Assembly (NCBI GenBank): GCA_023132155.1
Contig: JAGLYP010000005.1
Span: forward strand, 1-60,970
Reading direction: 5' to 3'
DNA length: 60,970 nucleotides
From: Candidatus Parcubacteria bacterium
Lineage (GTDB): Bacteria > Patescibacteriota > Patescibacteriia > Patescibacteriales > UBA12075
Position numbers and translations under genes: made by a program. Below, piece by piece: positions 59,087 through 60,970 of this stretch (positions within the stretch are counted from its first letter, which is position 1; every line of letters starts with the position of its first letter). The notes beneath the pieces are model-generated. The model was not told the DNA's origin. It did no database searches and saw nothing but the letters and a program-made list of their open reading frames with translations.

Positions 59087-59545
59087 ATGCATCAAAAAAT
59101 AAAAAAAAGTTTATTTAAACGAATAATTTTTCATAGGGCGGCAATCAGCCTTATCGGTTTGGTTGTGATTATTTTTATTAGCATACCCTTGGCAAGAAAT
59201 GCCAGTAAACGTTATAACATAAATAAAGAGGTTGTAAAATTGGAAGAAGAAATAAATCGCCTTAAAGATAAAAACGGCGAATTGGGAAATATGATTGATT
59301 ATTTAAAATCCGATCAATTTATTGATGAGCAGGCTAGGTTAAATTTAAATTATAAAAAAGAAGGCGAGGAATTAGTAGTCATTAAAAATAAGGAAGCGGA
59401 AGCGGTAAAAGCAGATGTGGAAGAAAAAAATATTTATAATATCCAGGGTTTTAATAAGCGGGTAAAAGAAAAAGAGATTACCAATCCAAAGAAATGGGGG
59501 TATTATTTTTTTAATCGGGAAAAATTAACTGAATTAAATAATTAA
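59087..59545 (+). CDS. FtsB/DivIC-family septum-formation protein
   Basis: 152 aa. Short cytoplasmic N-terminus, one membrane helix (about 17-37), then a coiled coil (about 40-75, EEINRLKDKNGELGNMIDYLKSDQFIDEQARLNLNYKKEGEELVVI), the typical DivIC/FtsB layout. It starts one base after the ATPase stop. A division role follows from the family; the exact partner is unknown. Confidence 0.75.
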   Translation: MHQKIKKSLFKRIIFHRAAISLIGLVVIIFISIPLARNASKRYNINKEVVKLEEEINRLKDKNGELGNMIDYLKSDQFIDEQARLNLNYKKEGEELVVIKNKEAEAVKADVEEKNIYNIQGFNKRVKEKEITNPKKWGYYFFNREKLTELNN

Positions 59546-59551
59546 AAATTT

Positions 59552-60850
59552 ATGGCCGAAGAAAAAAACGTAAAAAAAACGATTGACAGGATTAAGCTCA
59601 ATAAAAAGAAAATTGAAAATTCCCGCAGTATTGTTTTGGAATCAATCGGTGAAGATATCCAGCCGAAAATTAAAACCATTGACTCTCTTCGGCCGTTATT
59701 AAAAAAGGAAGTAAAAATTAAGCCCAAACAGCCAAAAAAAGAAGAAGAGCTCCCAAAAAACAAAAAAGTTTTAGATTCTTTGGATTTTTTAAATCCGATC
59801 GACAAGAACGAGTTAAAAGAAAAAAAAATTGACGCGAATTTTAAAGAAAGAATAAATAAAAATAAAATTAATTCCGCTTTAATTCAAGACATTAATAAAA
59901 AGGGGATATCTTATGATAATTTAGTCGCGATTACATCCGAGCGGAAAGTAAAAGAAAAGCCAAATAAGAAAAATATCAAAAAAAAGAAAATATCTAAAAT
60001 AAAAAAACCAAAAAATAAAAGCGTTTCCAAATTTAAAAAACAAGATGTAAAACCAAAGAAACCAAAAATTAAAAAAAATCATTTAAAGATTTTTTTACAT
60101 TTAATTTCGGATTTTTCAAATAGGCATAAAAGCAATTCTATAAAAAATTTTAAAAGATCAATATCTTTATGTTTTTTGTTGTTTATTATTTTTATATTGT
60201 TATACTTTGCCTTAACTACGACTGTATTGAAATTTAATATTGATAATAATTTTTTTCGTTGGACAAACAAATATATTCCCATTCCCGCTTTTATTGCTAA
60301 GGGAAAAGTAATTGATTATTATTTATGGCAAGATATTATTAAAAGAACAAACGATAAAACAAAAACTTCAGCTAGAATAGATTTGGCTAGATATTTGGTC
60401 ATAAACGAGCTGGCGGAAAAATATAATTTAAATCGTGTTGATTTTTTAAATTTAAATAATGAAGAAATTATAGAACAGATTGCGCGAAGAGCCGTAAATG
60501 ATGTACAAGTCAATCAAGTAGCGCTTAATCGCATTCACAGTATAAGAGAAATGATTAAAACTAAAAATGACTTTATCCGCGTATCTGAAAAATACGGCGA
60601 TGATTTGGGCAAAGCGAATATAAACGAGCAAAATAAAGGCCAATATCCTTACGCGGACGCTGTTAGAGATTTAAAAGTTAATGAAATCAGCGATGTAGTA
60701 AGCGCCCAAGACGGCCATTATATTTTTCTTTGTTTTGAAAAAACCGCAGAAGAACAGGCCTTAAGTTACGTTTTTATAAAGAACAAGCCCTTTGAACAAA
60801 TTTTAAATGATTTAATCGTTGGGTATAAAATTATTAGTTTTGTGGATTAG
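59552..60850 (+). CDS. Membrane-anchored PpiC/SurA-like protein
   Basis: 432 aa. A long Lys-rich cytoplasmic N-terminus (about 1-200), a membrane helix (about 207-228), then an exported part resembling a SurA/PrsA-type chaperone with a parvulin domain: NDFIRVSEKYGDD ... INEQNKGQYPYADAVRDLKVNEISDVVSAQDGHYIFLCFEK. The parvulin active-site residues are not clear, so it may be a chaperone rather than an isomerase. Six bases after the FtsB-like gene. A terminator follows. Confidence 0.75.
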   Translation: MAEEKNVKKTIDRIKLNKKKIENSRSIVLESIGEDIQPKIKTIDSLRPLLKKEVKIKPKQPKKEEELPKNKKVLDSLDFLNPIDKNELKEKKIDANFKERINKNKINSALIQDINKKGISYDNLVAITSERKVKEKPNKKNIKKKKISKIKKPKNKSVSKFKKQDVKPKKPKIKKNHLKIFLHLISDFSNRHKSNSIKNFKRSISLCFLLFIIFILLYFALTTTVLKFNIDNNFFRWTNKYIPIPAFIAKGKVIDYYLWQDIIKRTNDKTKTSARIDLARYLVINELAEKYNLNRVDFLNLNNEEIIEQIARRAVNDVQVNQVALNRIHSIREMIKTKNDFIRVSEKYGDDLGKANINEQNKGQYPYADAVRDLKVNEISDVVSAQDGHYIFLCFEKTAEEQALSYVFIKNKPFEQILNDLIVGYKIISFVD

Positions 60851-60876
60851 GAATTTGTGGCTTAAAACAGCAAAAT

Positions 60877-60918
60877 TATAAAAAAACAATTCTTTGATTA
60901 TAAGGATTGTTTTTTTGT
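60877..60918. terminator. Terminator between the PpiC gene and tRNA-Thr
   Basis: AAAAAAACAAT pairs with ATTGTTTTTTT around a 15-base loop, with T-runs on both strands: the end of the plus-strand unit and also of the opposite tRNA transcript. Confidence 0.8.
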
Positions 60919-60921
60919 TTG

Positions 60922-60970
60922 AGCCGATAGCCGGACTTGAACCGGCAACCTCTCCCTTACGAAGGGATTG
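60922..60970 (-). tRNA. tRNA-Thr (CGT), 3' half, cut by the window edge
   Basis: Read on the minus strand: anticodon loop TTCGTAA (anticodon CGT) closed by TCCC/GGGA, then T-arm GCCGG-TTCAAGT-CCGGC, then acceptor 3' strand TATCGGC. No CCA is encoded after it. The 5' half lies beyond the window. Confidence 0.85.

Overview
Organism. The window is AT-rich, gene-dense DNA that looks like a Candidate Phyla Radiation (Patescibacteria, Parcubacteria-like) chromosome. This rests on: small genes packed with few or no gaps; many short single-membrane-segment 'hypothetical' proteins (DUF3160, DUF3048, PEGA/propeller proteins); a bL31 with a long Lys/Ala-rich tail; a sigma-region-4/HARE-HTH fusion; and start codons that almost all lack a Shine-Dalgarno sequence. 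No database was available, so the taxonomic call is inference.

Layout. (1) 46-5256, minus strand: a deoxyribonucleotide/dTMP supply cluster (dCMP deaminase, dCTP deaminase/dUTPase, a PD-(D/E)XK-like protein, thymidylate synthase, an HD protein, dihydrofolate reductase, two P-loop kinases). (2) 5377-7659, minus: secE-nusG-rplK-rplA. (3) 7856-12045, plus: membrane protein, rodA, rplY, DUF3048 protein. (4) 12042-14487, minus: rpmE-prfA-prmC. (5) 14631-19999, plus: membrane proteins, the sigma4/HARE regulator and a DUF3160 protein. (6) 20017-21376: rplJ-rplL behind a promoter, a dispersed hairpin element, an L10 leader and an attenuator. (7) 21407-33655: membrane proteins, a prohibitin-like protein, three tandem HIT genes and a cell-surface glycan locus (rmlC, rmlB, rmlD, rmlA, four GT2 glycosyltransferases, galU). 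(8) 33645-39870: PEGA/propeller protein, murA, ctpA, parB, MFS transporter. (9) 40049-47757: dnaE and two large convergent membrane proteins sharing a 52-bp palindromic terminator. (10) 47893-53157: winged-helix/nucleotidyltransferase-like protein, Fic protein and a 1252-aa protein. (11) 53312-56072, minus: three envelope-type secreted or lipoprotein genes (two OmpA-like) with strong Shine-Dalgarno sequences, unlike everything around them. (12) 56365-60850: P-type ATPase, FtsB/DivIC-like protein, PpiC-like protein, and the 3' half of a tRNA-Thr at the right edge.

What stands out. The genome carries several families of small structured repeats. The best is a 63-bp double-hairpin element present five times (two copies identical, the others 1-3 changes away, with changes that keep base pairing), three times inside the 5' untranslated region of a gene or operon, including both ribosomal-protein operons. 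Palindromic elements also sit inside coding sequences in frame: a 32-bp-arm palindrome in prmC (its homologue ends the sigma4/HARE gene) and a roughly 37-bp element in the same reading frame in two unrelated proteins. No CRISPR array, insertion sequence or rRNA gene was seen.

How the genes work together. The left cluster turns dCMP/dCTP into dTMP. The central locus makes dTDP-rhamnose and UDP-glucose and provides glycosyltransferases to use them. MurA, RodA, FtsB/DivIC and CtpA serve envelope and division. The ribosomal genes appear to be regulated through structured leaders.
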